Source: Scytonema sp. UIC 10036
GTDB lineage: Bacteria > Cyanobacteriota > Cyanobacteriia > Cyanobacteriales > Nostocaceae
Assembly (NCBI RefSeq): GCF_009725235.1
Contig: NZ_WJFC01000194.1
Coordinates: 1-25,053, forward strand
Reading direction: 5' to 3'
DNA length: 25,053 nucleotides
Shown here: one piece after another, positions 8,501 to 15,586 of the stretch
How the letters are laid out: each line of letters starts with the position of its first letter
Position numbering within the stretch: position 1 is the stretch's first letter
Translations under genes and position numbers: made by a program
The notes under the pieces: generated by a model
Told to the model about the DNA's origin: nothing
What the model saw: the letters and a program-made list of their open reading frames with translations, nothing else
The model's database searches: none

Positions 8501-8514
8501 GGACACCGATGTCC
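8501..8514. promoter_or_regulatory. Palindromic operator candidate GGACA-N4-TGTCC
   Basis: GGACACCGATGTCC has perfect 5-bp arms and lies about 40 bases upstream of the preferred start of the RHH gene, where an autoregulatory operator would be expected. Confidence 0.4.
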
Positions 8515-8830
8515 CATAAGTCAGAATGTAGCATATTTTTTTTGATTGTGATCGCTGGAATGCTTGGTGTGTCTACTATAGCATTATGTATTACGTGTAG
8601 TAGAGGCAAACAATAATACACGCGTTGAGGTGCGATCGCGCTTCTATCTGCGGCACTGTGACACTTGGAATTGTTAAGCGTAGCAGCCGGATGAAAACGT
8701 GCTACACGAATAACGGAATATCAAGCTTTATAGCTGTAGCACTGTGACAGTTGTAGTCGCAGTGCTTAATAATTTGTTACATATTTATTTTCATGCATTC
8801 CCTCTCCCATTTATTTTTAAGTATAAATAC

Positions 8831-9100
8831 TCAATCGTGTTTGTAGTTATCAAATTTCACTCCCAAATCAACTGACAAAACCTTTTCTATTTTTCTGATA
8901 ATTTCTTCAGTAGCTGGCGCGAGTAAATTCTCATTCTCTAGCTGGTACCAGTACGTCCTACTAATTCCACACTCTCTGCATATCTGTGACAGCGATCGCG
9001 TGTCCGATTCTCTGGCGTTCCTTATTTTCTGTCCTATCCCTGGAAACTCCCCAATAACTTCTATAGTTCGTTTAATCTGCATTTGTAATGTATTAGCCAT
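8831..9100 (-). CDS. XRE-family helix-turn-helix regulator, 89 residues
   Basis: A small single-domain regulator. Residues about 22-75 match the five-helix XRE/Cro fold: IGQKIRNARESD, SLSQICRECGIS as the first two helices of the helix-turn-helix, SRTYWYQLEN as the recognition helix, then IIRKIEKVLSVDLGV. The N-terminal 20 residues form an extra helix. It is divergent from the plus-strand operon starting at 9247. The intergenic region carries two overlapping promoters facing opposite ways with CTGTTAACAG operators between their boxes, so this protein probably represses both itself and that operon. The ATG at 9100 follows a weak AGGT ribosome binding site. Confidence 0.75.
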   Translation of the reverse strand: MANTLQMQIKRTIEVIGEFPGIGQKIRNARESDTRSLSQICRECGISRTYWYQLENENLLAPATEEIIRKIEKVLSVDLGVKFDNYKHD

Positions 9101-9125
9101 ATTTTTACCTATTTACTCTAATCCT

Positions 9126-9154
9126 AGTGTAAATTGCCTGTTAACAGTTGTCAA
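9126..9154 (-). promoter_or_regulatory. Promoter of the XRE regulator gene
   Basis: Read on the minus strand, TTGACA (complement of 9149-9154) and TACACT (complement of 9126-9131) are separated by exactly 17 bases, a near-consensus sigma-70-type promoter. The palindrome CTGTTAACAG lies inside the spacer, so a bound repressor would block it. Confidence 0.6.
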
Positions 9155-9169
9155 TTGTTTGTTAACAGT
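9138..9169. promoter_or_regulatory. Paired XRE operator candidates (TGTTAACAGT)
   Basis: TGTTAACAGT occurs at 9139-9148 and 9160-9169, 21 bases apart (two helical turns, same DNA face). The first is part of the perfect palindrome CTGTTAACAG (9138-9147). Each copy falls in the -35/-10 spacer of one or both divergent promoters. Confidence 0.55.
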
Positions 9170-9176
9170 GTACAAT
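9148..9176 (+). promoter_or_regulatory. Promoter of the 9247-13750 operon
   Basis: TTGTCA (9148-9153), a 17-base spacer and TACAAT (9171-9176) form a good sigma-70-type promoter reading toward 9247. It overlaps the minus-strand promoter of the XRE gene almost base for base, and the second TGTTAACAGT operator lies between its boxes. Confidence 0.6.
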
Positions 9177-9246
9177 AGGCGTAGATGGGACAAAAACACA
9201 GCAGAGGCGACTGCTAGACATACAGCCAGTGACCATCTTGAACTAA

Positions 9247-9483
9247 ATGCATGAAACTATGACAACAAAGTTCTTTGTGATTCCTCACTATGAAATTGAC
9301 TTCCGTTATTCCAGTCAAGGCTCAGACCTTGAAATTATTAACGATGAAGGGGATGTAATCGCGTCATTTGTAGGTGAACGGGCTTTAAAAGTATTCACCC
9401 TACTTATGTCATTCCCTACAGTATCAGAGCGAGACATTTATATAGATGCACGTATTGCAGAGTTAACCAACACGAGCTTTTAA
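9247..9483 (+). CDS. Hypothetical protein, 78 residues, first gene of operon
   Basis: Not recognised. The sequence alternates strand-like and charged segments (KFFVIPHYEIDFRYS at about 8-22, LEIINDEGDVIASFVGERALKVF at about 28-50), suggesting a small mixed alpha/beta fold. ATGs occur at 9247 and 9259; neither has a strong ribosome binding site, and the upstream one is given here. It is the first gene behind the XRE-controlled promoter and is followed two bases after its stop by the next ATG. Confidence 0.55.
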   Translation: MHETMTTKFFVIPHYEIDFRYSSQGSDLEIINDEGDVIASFVGERALKVFTLLMSFPTVSERDIYIDARIAELTNTSF

Positions 9484-9485
9484 CC

Positions 9486-9767
9486 ATGCTGCAACCATTC
9501 CCGCATAAAAATAATGACTTCAAGTGCTACCTTTGGGCATTGCTCCATTCATCCCAGTTAATTGATTTTGGCTTCTACCCTCGTATCTGGAAGTCTTCAA
9601 AAGCCCGTCGGTTCATAATCGACTTTGGACTTATCCAGGGATTCATTTACATTCATTCCCTTGAACTAGACTTTTTCATACCTGATGAAGTCTGGGTGGC
9701 TTACTTAAGTGCTTATGGCATTCCACAAGAAAAACAACGTGATTATTATTTAGGATGCCCTTTTTGA
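9486..9767 (+). CDS. Hypothetical protein, 93 residues
   Basis: Unrecognised, with an unusually high content of aromatic residues (Phe, Tyr and Trp spread throughout) and segments such as LIDFGFYPRIW and RRFIIDFGLIQGFIYIHSLELDFF. The latter is hydrophobic but broken by charges, so it is probably a buried core rather than a membrane span. The ATG lies 2 bases after the previous stop with no separate ribosome binding site, so translation is probably by re-initiation. The gene is tightly packed inside the XRE-controlled operon. Confidence 0.6.
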   Translation: MLQPFPHKNNDFKCYLWALLHSSQLIDFGFYPRIWKSSKARRFIIDFGLIQGFIYIHSLELDFFIPDEVWVAYLSAYGIPQEKQRDYYLGCPF

Positions 9768-9768
9768 T

Positions 9769-9924
9769 ATGGATGCAGAAATCAAACCAATCATACGCCG
9801 AACACTTGCCAAGCTTAATTCTCTAGAAGCTATGCAAGAAGCTATTTCAAGGTTGGACAACAGCACATATACAAACAGGCTCAAACTACTCGAACCAAAT
9901 CAACCAGTTAAGGAGACTGTATGA
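9769..9924 (+). CDS. Small ORF, 51 residues, overlapping the next gene
   Basis: The frame opens with an ATG one base after the previous gene's stop and runs 51 codons. Its TGA overlaps the next start (ATGA at 9921-9924), the classic layout of coupled operon genes. The product is a charged helical protein (beginning MDAEIKPIIRRTLAKLNSLE) with a possible amphipathic helix in its first 30 residues. AAGGAG for the following gene is inside its last codons. There is no homology I can name. The seamless packing makes it more likely to be real than chance. Confidence 0.55.
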   Translation: MDAEIKPIIRRTLAKLNSLEAMQEAISRLDNSTYTNRLKLLEPNQPVKETV

Positions 9925-10385
9925 ACTTTGGCGAACACATTGAAAACACCGTCCTTGGCTCACTAGACAAGATTGACGATATGCTTAAGCGCCACAAAGA
10001 ATGGAACGATGAATCAGCCTCTTTAGGACTTATCAGCGATGACGAAAAACTTCGGATGTTGAAAGCTGAACTCTACCGTGAGGTTCGACTGTCTAATCCA
10101 AACCAACAAAAAATCATTAACTTGACTCAAGCTATTCAGATGTTAGAGGAAATCAAACAAGCTAAGGAGGCACGAGAACTAGAACATCGCAAGCTTAACC
10201 TAACTTTTCCAGCACAAGCGAATGCAATTCTCAATACTTCGGCTTTATTCGCTGTATTGCTTGTGATTGGCTCTTATGCTGCATCATTCACCTGTGGTAA
10301 CGCTCTTACTCCCTTTTGCGGTTATGCCCGGTCAGTGGTCTATCCGATTAACAAATTTTTCTCCCCAGTCAATGTTGACAATTAA
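9921..10385 (+). CDS. Membrane-anchored helical protein, 154 residues
   Basis: The first 95 residues are charged and helical, with probable coiled-coil content (RMLKAELYREVRL at about 45-57, MLEEIKQAKEARELEHRKL at about 74-92). One convincing membrane helix follows (about 104-124, ILNTSALFAVLLVIGSYAASF), then a short tail with two cysteines (Cys125, Cys133) and a second weakly hydrophobic stretch. No signal-peptide cleavage site is seen. AAGGAG sits 7 bases before the ATG. Its operon partners include a coiled-coil protein and a membrane ATPase, so it may be an assembly or anchor subunit of the same envelope complex. No family recognised. Confidence 0.6.
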   Translation: MNFGEHIENTVLGSLDKIDDMLKRHKEWNDESASLGLISDDEKLRMLKAELYREVRLSNPNQQKIINLTQAIQMLEEIKQAKEARELEHRKLNLTFPAQANAILNTSALFAVLLVIGSYAASFTCGNALTPFCGYARSVVYPINKFFSPVNVDN

Positions 10386-10446
10386 AATCCTTGCTGTATC
10401 GCTCTCAACGCTTGCAATATCTGTATTCCTTGATATTGCGTTCTAA
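10372..10446 (+). CDS. Possible 24-residue hydrophobic peptide
   Basis: An ATG inside the end of the preceding gene opens a 24-codon frame whose product is almost entirely hydrophobic (LTIKILAVSLSTLAISVFL), like a single membrane helix. It fills part of an otherwise empty 140-base interval. There is no good ribosome binding site, though translation could couple to the overlapping upstream gene. Very short, so easily a chance frame. Confidence 0.2.
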   Translation: MLTIKILAVSLSTLAISVFLDIAF

Positions 10447-10528
10447 AGCTAAAGTCGGGCAAGTCTCGAAACAAAACCCGACTCTAACACCCTCTGCAAA
10501 CATCAAAAACACAAAGGATATCAATATT

Positions 10529-11353
10529 ATGCCATTGAAGAAATCAAAAACCGGAACTGTAACTGGAGCTTCGTTAGAACCTAAAACACGTGGTAAAAAA
10601 GGCGGGCTAACTGGTTCTAAACGTGTTGCTGAGACTGAAACTACTGCTAGCGCTAACGAAACACCATACCCTGATGTACCACAAGGCTTTGATACTCTAC
10701 CGGAATATCAAGAAGCTGATAACAACGCCCGTGCTAAGGTTGCAGCACACTTTGTTCCAGCAACAACACAACAGACTGTAGGAACCATTGTTAATACAGC
10801 TTCGGCTTCAGTTCAAGCAACTAACAACGGTACAGTATCCCCCAGCACTCCAGTAGATTTTGCAGGTATCGTTGCCACGGGTAGCGCTGAGGTTCCAGGA
10901 TATGTTTCTGGAATTAGTAACGCTGAAGCTGTAAAACGCCGATTAGCAATACAGCGAGAGCGTAATGAAATCGGCGTCATGATAGATAGAAAGAAACTTG
11001 AACAAGATGTAATGCAATTAGGTATCGAGCATCGCAAAGTTGAGGGTAAAGTCATTGAATACCACACTGAAGGCGTACACAATCAACGCAAAGCTGTTAC
11101 TTTCCATCGTGCTGAGGTAGCTCGTGACACCGAAGCATCGAGACTTACTCAAGACCGTGAGTTATTGACACAACAGAATATTGCTACTCAAGGAACACAG
11201 ACGCTCACTGCTGGAGTAAAACGCGAATGGGAACAAAAGCTCGAACTTCAAACAGCGAAATCAGACCACTTGAAACTTGAGATTGAATCAGCTAAATACG
11301 AAAACGAGTACAAACGACAAGAGTTAGAAGCAAAACTACTCTCCGGTTTCTAA
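10529..11353 (+). CDS. Coiled-coil protein with basic N-terminus, 274 residues
   Basis: I place the start at the ATG of 10529 because AAGGA lies 10 bases upstream; the frame is open back to a TTG at 10391, but those residues look non-coding. The N-terminal 35 residues are Lys/Gly/Thr-rich and basic, like a nucleic-acid-binding tail. A Ser/Thr/Ala/Pro-rich, probably unstructured middle follows (about 36-135). The C-terminal half (about 138-270) is a long charged helix with coiled-coil character. There is no membrane segment or catalytic motif. It lies between a membrane protein and a membrane ATPase in one operon and is followed by a terminator-like hairpin, so it could be a structural or DNA-binding subunit of a shared machine. 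Confidence 0.6.
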   Translation: MPLKKSKTGTVTGASLEPKTRGKKGGLTGSKRVAETETTASANETPYPDVPQGFDTLPEYQEADNNARAKVAAHFVPATTQQTVGTIVNTASASVQATNNGTVSPSTPVDFAGIVATGSAEVPGYVSGISNAEAVKRRLAIQRERNEIGVMIDRKKLEQDVMQLGIEHRKVEGKVIEYHTEGVHNQRKAVTFHRAEVARDTEASRLTQDRELLTQQNIATQGTQTLTAGVKREWEQKLELQTAKSDHLKLEIESAKYENEYKRQELEAKLLSGF

Positions 11354-11359
11354 TTTCCA

Positions 11360-11373
11360 GTTAACTAGTTAAC
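11360..11373. promoter_or_regulatory. 14-bp perfect palindrome GTTAACTAGTTAAC
   Basis: A perfect palindrome six bases after the coiled-coil gene's stop. It shares the GTTAAC core with the XRE operators at 9138-9169 and could be an additional regulator site between the two halves of the operon. Confidence 0.4.
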
Positions 11374-11383
11374 CGAAAAATCT

Positions 11384-11410
11384 AGGGAGGGATAAAACTC
11401 TCCCTTTTTT
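11384..11410 (+). terminator. Intrinsic terminator-like hairpin within the operon
   Basis: AGGGAG (11384-11389) pairs with CTCCCT (11400-11405) and is followed by TTTTT. It separates the coiled-coil gene from the ATPase gene by about 20 bases. A short stem suggests partial termination, lowering ATPase expression relative to the upstream genes. Confidence 0.6.
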
Positions 11411-11431
11411 GTAAAAACATTCGAGGTTGTT

Positions 11432-13750
11432 ATGTCTCAGAGATTTTTGAACAATGCAGTGTTAGTCGGTTCTCTTTTATTGTGTGGCGGGGGTATTTGG
11501 AGCTTTACGCGTACTGGTAACAATCCCATACAACATACACTTGCTCTTTCTATTGCGGTCGCTGGAGGTACAACAGCAGTAGGGTGCGTTGCGTTTGGTG
11601 CTTTGTATGGTTCGGAAGCTGAAGAGAAAATCAGAAAAGCTAATCAAAAATATGAGTCTGAAATATCGGGCAATAAATATCAAGTAGAAACCGCCAAAAG
11701 AACTTTAGAGGATATCAGGCAAGAAAAACTTAATCTAGAACGCCAACTTGAAAAGCACTTGTATGAGAGCAATTTTGAGATAGAAAAACGAGACACAGCT
11801 ATTCAAATTTTGAACCAAAAAGTAAAAACTATCGAGGCTGAATATTTAGTTAAGGTTCAAGAAATTAATCGTAAATTGGAGACTGAAGATAAGCGAGTTG
11901 AAGATTTTCTAATCAACTTTAAGCAAGCCATGTTTGACAGTCTTACAGCTAAAGTTGAATCGCTCGAAATTCTTTATGCTGAGATTGAGCGTAAACTGAA
12001 TGATGAAAACTTCACAGCAGTACATCCAGCTTTAGCCAAACGATTACAAGAAATTCAGAACATTTACGACAAGTGCAATGGCATACTAAGAAAATTTGAA
12101 CATTTAGACATTAGTGCCTACGATGTAATGCTTGATTATTTTTGGCAGATAACCAACGATGTTTCGGCTGTACGGGTCAGATATCGTAATTCTCTAAATT
12201 CAGCGACTCAGCAACGAAAAGAAGAATTAGAGAACCAAATTATCAACTCTGTGAGTAAAGAACGGGCAAAGGCTACCTTAAAAGAATATTCAGACTTTCA
12301 ACGCAAACAACTTGATGATTTAATCTTAAAAGTTGACGAAAGTAATGCCGAATGGAAACAGCTTAAAGATGCACTACTCAAGGATTTAGAAACAGCACAC
12401 TTAGAGATTGATAAGCTTAACCAACAAATAGCCGAACTTCAAAAACCATTGCTGGCAGTAGGAGATAGTACATATGCTCGGACTGCAAATAGAATTTCAA
12501 TGTACTACTTCGACCAGTACAAATACAAGCTTGATGTAATCCAATGGGATGAAAATGAGACAGGGTATTCTATATTATTTGCCACTAGACGGACAGCCGG
12601 ACTAACCGAAAAAGAGCTATTACCTGAGAATACCCTAGAGCAATTAGCAGCATTCACAAACTGCTTACAGGGCACACTACCTAAGTTCACTTTCAACTAC
12701 CAACACAGTACAGTGACTCTTGATGTGACCCTACGCAAGCCAGTTAAGAAAGAGCAAGCCAAGGGGGATATTGATAAGATGTGGGTTCCTGTTGAAAGAT
12801 TTGAGACCTACGTTAAGAACTGGGAACGGATTAGAATCACTGCTGGCTCAACTGGTGGCAAGTCTCCTACGGCTAAAAACTTGGCACTGGCAATAATGAA
12901 AGCTCGGAAGGGAGAAGGGGAAATCAGATTGTATGACCCTCAGCATGGGAGCAAGAAGGATTACTGGGATATGCCTAAGCGTGGGACATCTCATGAGCAT
13001 AACGTCATTGGCATGGGAGAACTGTGTGCTGAACTTGATAGACGTACCAAGCATCCCAGTAATCACCCCTTCATTCTGTACATCTTTGATGAAGTGGATA
13101 GTACCATTGCTCAAGATAACGGTGAAAGTGGTTATTACTACTTTAGAAATAAAGTGACTTACTCACTCAAACAAGCCAGTCATCAAAACATTGGGGCTAT
13201 TTACATCGGTCAAGCCTGCGATGCGTCCACCATACCGGGTATGTCATGGTCTGATTGGAACAATGCTGTGCAACTGCATATTGGGGCTAACGCTGGTATC
13301 TTCATCGACAAATCAAAAACCATAGCTCCAGAGGACAAGACCCGATTGCTTGAACAGTACCGCAAGATTCAAGAGTACTGCGACCGCAAGAATGAGGAAT
13401 TAGGTTTGGACATTTTCACTGACCCAAGTGCTTATCGATTTGCCTTAGCCGTACCACTGACCGGGCTGCCTAAGTTTATTCAGCTACCCGACTTCGATAG
13501 CTACGACTACTGGGAAGTGATGGACAAGAAAGAGGCTGAAGTAAGTACAAATACTCAAAATTCACTTATTTCTAACATTTTAAATGAAGCAACTACAACA
13601 GGTGACATTAATACTACTAAAGACTTCGAGTTAAATATTAAATGTCCCGATTGTCAAACACCTAACCCTAAATCTAAAGGGAATAGATGGCAATGTGTTA
13701 ATCCTGATTGTGGTAGAACTTGGTTAAAAAATTCTAAAAAGCAGAATTAA
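11432..13750 (+). CDS. Membrane-anchored HerA/FtsK-like ATPase with coiled coil and zinc ribbon
   Basis: The 772-residue protein has two N-terminal membrane helices (about 8-27 and 36-58) and a long coiled coil (about 62-340). An ATPase domain follows: Walker A AGSTGGKS (471-478), a strand IRLYDPQHG (498-506), Walker B FILYIFDEVD (547-556) and IYIGQ (590-594), the Gln motif typical of HerA/FtsK/VirD4 pumps. A C-terminal zinc ribbon (Cys738, Cys741, Cys755, Cys760) ends the chain. Two N-terminal spans plus a HerA/FtsK motor recall type IV coupling proteins and FtsK, which move DNA through membranes, but the roughly 280-residue coiled coil and the terminal zinc ribbon are unusual for either. 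No relaxase is present in the window, so conjugation cannot be claimed; DNA tethering or partition at the membrane is an alternative. Last gene of the XRE-controlled operon. Confidence 0.65.
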   Translation: MSQRFLNNAVLVGSLLLCGGGIWSFTRTGNNPIQHTLALSIAVAGGTTAVGCVAFGALYGSEAEEKIRKANQKYESEISGNKYQVETAKRTLEDIRQEKLNLERQLEKHLYESNFEIEKRDTAIQILNQKVKTIEAEYLVKVQEINRKLETEDKRVEDFLINFKQAMFDSLTAKVESLEILYAEIERKLNDENFTAVHPALAKRLQEIQNIYDKCNGILRKFEHLDISAYDVMLDYFWQITNDVSAVRVRYRNSLNSATQQRKEELENQIINSVSKERAKATLKEYSDFQRKQLDDLILKVDESNAEWKQLKDALLKDLETAHLEIDKLNQQIAELQKPLLAVGDSTYARTANRISMYYFDQYKYKLDVIQWDENETGYSILFATRRTAGLTEKELLPENTLEQLAAFTNCLQGTLPKFTFNYQHSTVTLDVTLRKPVKKEQAKGDIDKMWVPVERFETYVKNWERIRITAGSTGGKSPTAKNLALAIMKARKGEGEIRLYDPQHGSKKDYWDMPKRGTSHEHNVIGMGELCAELDRRTKHPSNHPFILYIFDEVDSTIAQDNGESGYYYFRNKVTYSLKQASHQNIGAIYIGQACDASTIPGMSWSDWNNAVQLHIGANAGIFIDKSKTIAPEDKTRLLEQYRKIQEYCDRKNEELGLDIFTDPSAYRFALAVPLTGLPKFIQLPDFDSYDYWEVMDKKEAEVSTNTQNSLISNILNEATTTGDINTTKDFELNIKCPDCQTPNPKSKGNRWQCVNPDCGRTWLKNSKKQN

Positions 13751-13780
13751 CTAATAGTAACTAGGAAAAGATAGCGCTAT

Positions 13781-13925
13781 GTACTGCAATTCTTTTCCTG
13801 TACTTTGGTACCGTACCGTGGTACATCCTGTGTACCGTGATGGCTGAAACCCTTGGTATTGCGTCGGTACATGGTACGGTACTTTTCCCTATAGGGAGGT
13901 CGTGTACTTCGTGTACTTTTGGTAC
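13781..13925. repeat. GTAC-repeat cluster, candidate centromere (parC)
   Basis: Twelve GTAC tetramers lie in 145 bases (starts at 13781, 13800, 13808, 13813, 13821, 13832, 13867, 13874, 13879, 13904, 13913 and 13922); about 0.6 would be expected by chance. Many are GGTAC or TGTAC, with short pairs 5-9 bases apart. Type II partition loci usually have a repeat-rich centromere upstream of parM that the RHH protein ParR coats, and this stretch is just upstream of the small gene preceding parM. It probably also contains the operon promoter and so couples binding to autoregulation. Confidence 0.6.
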
Positions 13926-13956
13926 TTTTTCATTCAATTAATGTTAGGAGAAAATC

Positions 13957-14163
13957 ATGAGCCAGTTTATTAGCAACGATAAGTACGCAATTAATATTGA
14001 TAGCATTGTTGCTATTGAATGGAATTGTTTCGACTCAGATAAGCCAGGTCACTTTACAAAGATTTGGTTTAATAACGGACAATCATTGAAATTATATTTC
14101 ATGGATAAAGCTGATGATGACATACAGATGAAACTAGAACAGCTTATTAAGTCTTCAGATTAA
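13957..14163 (+). CDS. Small acidic protein in the segregation locus, 68 residues
   Basis: Not recognised. Its strand-rich first half (KYAINIDSIVAIEWNCF, then HFTKIWFNNGQSLKLYF) followed by a helix (DDIQMKLEQLIK) suggests a small beta-sheet domain with a terminal helix. TAGGAG lies 8 bases before the ATG. It lies between the GTAC-repeat region and parM, with another GTACCC inverted repeat (14175-14192) after it, so it may modulate the segregation locus. It is unlike any ParR I know. Confidence 0.55.
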   Translation: MSQFISNDKYAINIDSIVAIEWNCFDSDKPGHFTKIWFNNGQSLKLYFMDKADDDIQMKLEQLIKSSD

Positions 14164-14174
14164 TTTTGAAAAAA

Positions 14175-14192
14175 TGTACCCAATAGGGTACA
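14175..14192. promoter_or_regulatory. Inverted repeat TGTACCC-N4-GGGTACA before parM
   Basis: A perfect 7-bp inverted repeat using the same GTAC core as the upstream cluster, directly after the 68-residue gene and 79 bases before parM. It is followed by AAAAAA. It could be an operator for ParR or a weak terminator. Confidence 0.5.
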
Positions 14193-14270
14193 AAAAACTC
14201 TTTCATGTGTTATCATGACAGTAATTAAAGCTTCAAGCCTTTACCCAGTAAACAATATGGAGATTTTAAA

Positions 14271-15329
14271 ATGACTGAAAAAACAGTAATTGTACCCAAA
14301 AGTACCCGTCAAAAAAACACCTCAAAAACGCCCTCTAAAATCAAAAAGCATTTCAAATCGGTTATAGACCTAGGCAACCATTGGATTAAGGCGTATCTCG
14401 AAGGCTACGACTATCTAAGAGAGCCTAGTTGGTACGCTCGCTGCTTGAACAACATTTCAGAAAAGATTCCCGGTCACGTCAAATATATTGATGGCGTGAG
14501 GGAAGATTTGAAAAACACTTGCTGGCTAGTAGGTACTCAAGCGGTCAGAAGCGGTAGCAGTGACCTTATGCGATTGGTAGATGATTACACAGGCAAGTCG
14601 TCTCTATGGCTTCAATACTTTCTTGGTACACTGGCACACTTACCACAGCTTAATCCTGAGATGAGTTTTGAAGTGACCGTAACCTGTAACGACATTAAGC
14701 GCCATGAACCAGTGATTAGAAAGAACGAAGGTACCCATAAAGTAGAGCTAGCTGGTGTACCCGTATTGGTACAAATTAAGATTAATGCAGTGTACCCAGA
14801 AGGTATAGCCGCACTCAAGAGTCAAAACTTAGACGGTGCGGTCACTATCTGTGACATTGGCGGTGGCAACACGTCTATCACTCGTTTCTTTAACTCAGAA
14901 ATCGTGGGTGAGCCAGTTGTTAAGGATTTTGGTGCAGAATACCTAATTGAGAAGATAGGGGCTAACTCCGACCTGAAAGCACTCATCAAGCAACCTCCTA
15001 GTAAAGATGTAATCAACAGGAGTATAGAAGCTGGGGTGAAGTTCAAAAAATCTGAGACAGGAGATAAGATAGCGCTTCTTTACTACGGTGAATCGGATTT
15101 GAATTTCTATTCAGTGTACGCATTAGAGTTAAAGGATTTCATTGAGTGTAAGTTACGTGAGGTCACTAACCAGTTAGAGCAATATAAGCTAGCTGGTGAC
15201 AAAATTCTCATCATTGGTGGTGGTTCTAAACTCCCCTTACTGAGTGTGGCACTGAAGAAAAAAGGTTTCTTGATTTCGGACAATGGTGCATTTGACAACC
15301 TTATGGGATTGGTTAGTGAGGTTATCTAA
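14271..15329 (+). CDS. parM: Actin-like plasmid segregation ATPase (ParM type)
   Basis: A 352-residue actin-fold protein. It shows the phosphate-1 motif VIDLGNHWIKAY (31-42, Asp33), the phosphate-2 motif ICDIGGGNTSI (193-203, Asp195) and the adenosine-motif strand IIGGGSKLPLL (314-324). ParM-type proteins polymerise with ATP into dynamic filaments that push plasmid copies apart when capped by ParR bound to the centromere. The N-terminal 25 residues are Lys/Thr-rich and precede the usual start of the fold. GGAG sits 8 bases upstream of the ATG. The 5' half of the coding DNA is itself rich in GTACCC, the centromere motif. It overlaps by one base the RHH gene that would be its ParR partner. The actin fold is clear; the sub-family is not. 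Confidence 0.8.
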   Translation: MTEKTVIVPKSTRQKNTSKTPSKIKKHFKSVIDLGNHWIKAYLEGYDYLREPSWYARCLNNISEKIPGHVKYIDGVREDLKNTCWLVGTQAVRSGSSDLMRLVDDYTGKSSLWLQYFLGTLAHLPQLNPEMSFEVTVTCNDIKRHEPVIRKNEGTHKVELAGVPVLVQIKINAVYPEGIAALKSQNLDGAVTICDIGGGNTSITRFFNSEIVGEPVVKDFGAEYLIEKIGANSDLKALIKQPPSKDVINRSIEAGVKFKKSETGDKIALLYYGESDLNFYSVYALELKDFIECKLREVTNQLEQYKLAGDKILIIGGGSKLPLLSVALKKKGFLISDNGAFDNLMGLVSEVI

Positions 15330-15586
15330 TGGCTATCGACAAAATCAGGATTAAAAAGTATCAGCAATCCAAGGTTGAGCAGTGGTCACAAGCCTTAGAC
15401 ATCCCGGTAACAAAGTTTATAGAAGATGCCATCAACTTTTACACAAGGTATTTAGACGGCAAACAACCAGTGACCACTGTAGAATCAGTAAACCAAATAG
15501 ACCAGACTGAGCAAAAACATCCTGTTGAAACTACTGTGATTGATGTAGAAGAACCAGAAGATTTTGATGGAGGAATTGAATTATGA
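15329..15586 (+). CDS. RHH DNA-binding protein, ParR-like
   Basis: An 85-residue protein with an N-terminal ribbon-helix-helix unit: strand KIRIKKYQ, helix SKVEQWSQALD, turn and helix VTKFIEDAINFYTRYLDG. It has a long acidic, unstructured tail (about 48-85) that could touch the filament end. In type II partition loci the gene after parM encodes the RHH adaptor ParR. Here the ATG overlaps the parM stop by one base (TAATG), so the pair is tightly coupled. Its expected targets are the GTAC repeats at 13781-13925. It is shorter than classical R1 ParR (about 117 residues). The stop overlaps the next start (ATGA). Confidence 0.65.
   Translation: MAIDKIRIKKYQQSKVEQWSQALDIPVTKFIEDAINFYTRYLDGKQPVTTVESVNQIDQTEQKHPVETTVIDVEEPEDFDGGIEL

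Larger units (their letters stand above)
8122..8765. other. Candidate replication origin region (repeated AGCACTG-type motifs)
   Basis: GCACTG or its complement occurs five times here: AGCACTGA at 8122, TCAGTGCT at 8145, GCACTGTGACA at 8653 and again exactly at 8739, and CAGTGC at 8760. The last two pair as AGCACTG/CAGTGCT, a 7-bp inverted repeat. By chance about 0.3 copies would be expected in this length. The region lies directly upstream of the replication operon and includes an A/T-rich tract (about 8205-8250) and a HIP1 octamer at 8632. Iteron-like sites beside an initiator are usual for plasmid origins. The 49-residue RHH gene sits inside the interval. Origin activity is inferred only. 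Confidence 0.4.

Noticed and set aside
8327..8545. 72-codon plus-strand frame opposite the RHH gene
   Set aside because: Shadow of the minus-strand RHH protein, without ribosome binding site or motif.
10391..10528. N-terminal extension of the coiled-coil protein from a TTG
   Set aside because: No ribosome binding site and unlike the rest of the protein; the ATG at 10529 has AAGGA correctly placed.
9247..13750. Conjugation operon
   Set aside because: No relaxase, pilus or mating-pair genes and no recognisable oriT in the window; the ATPase alone does not establish transfer.
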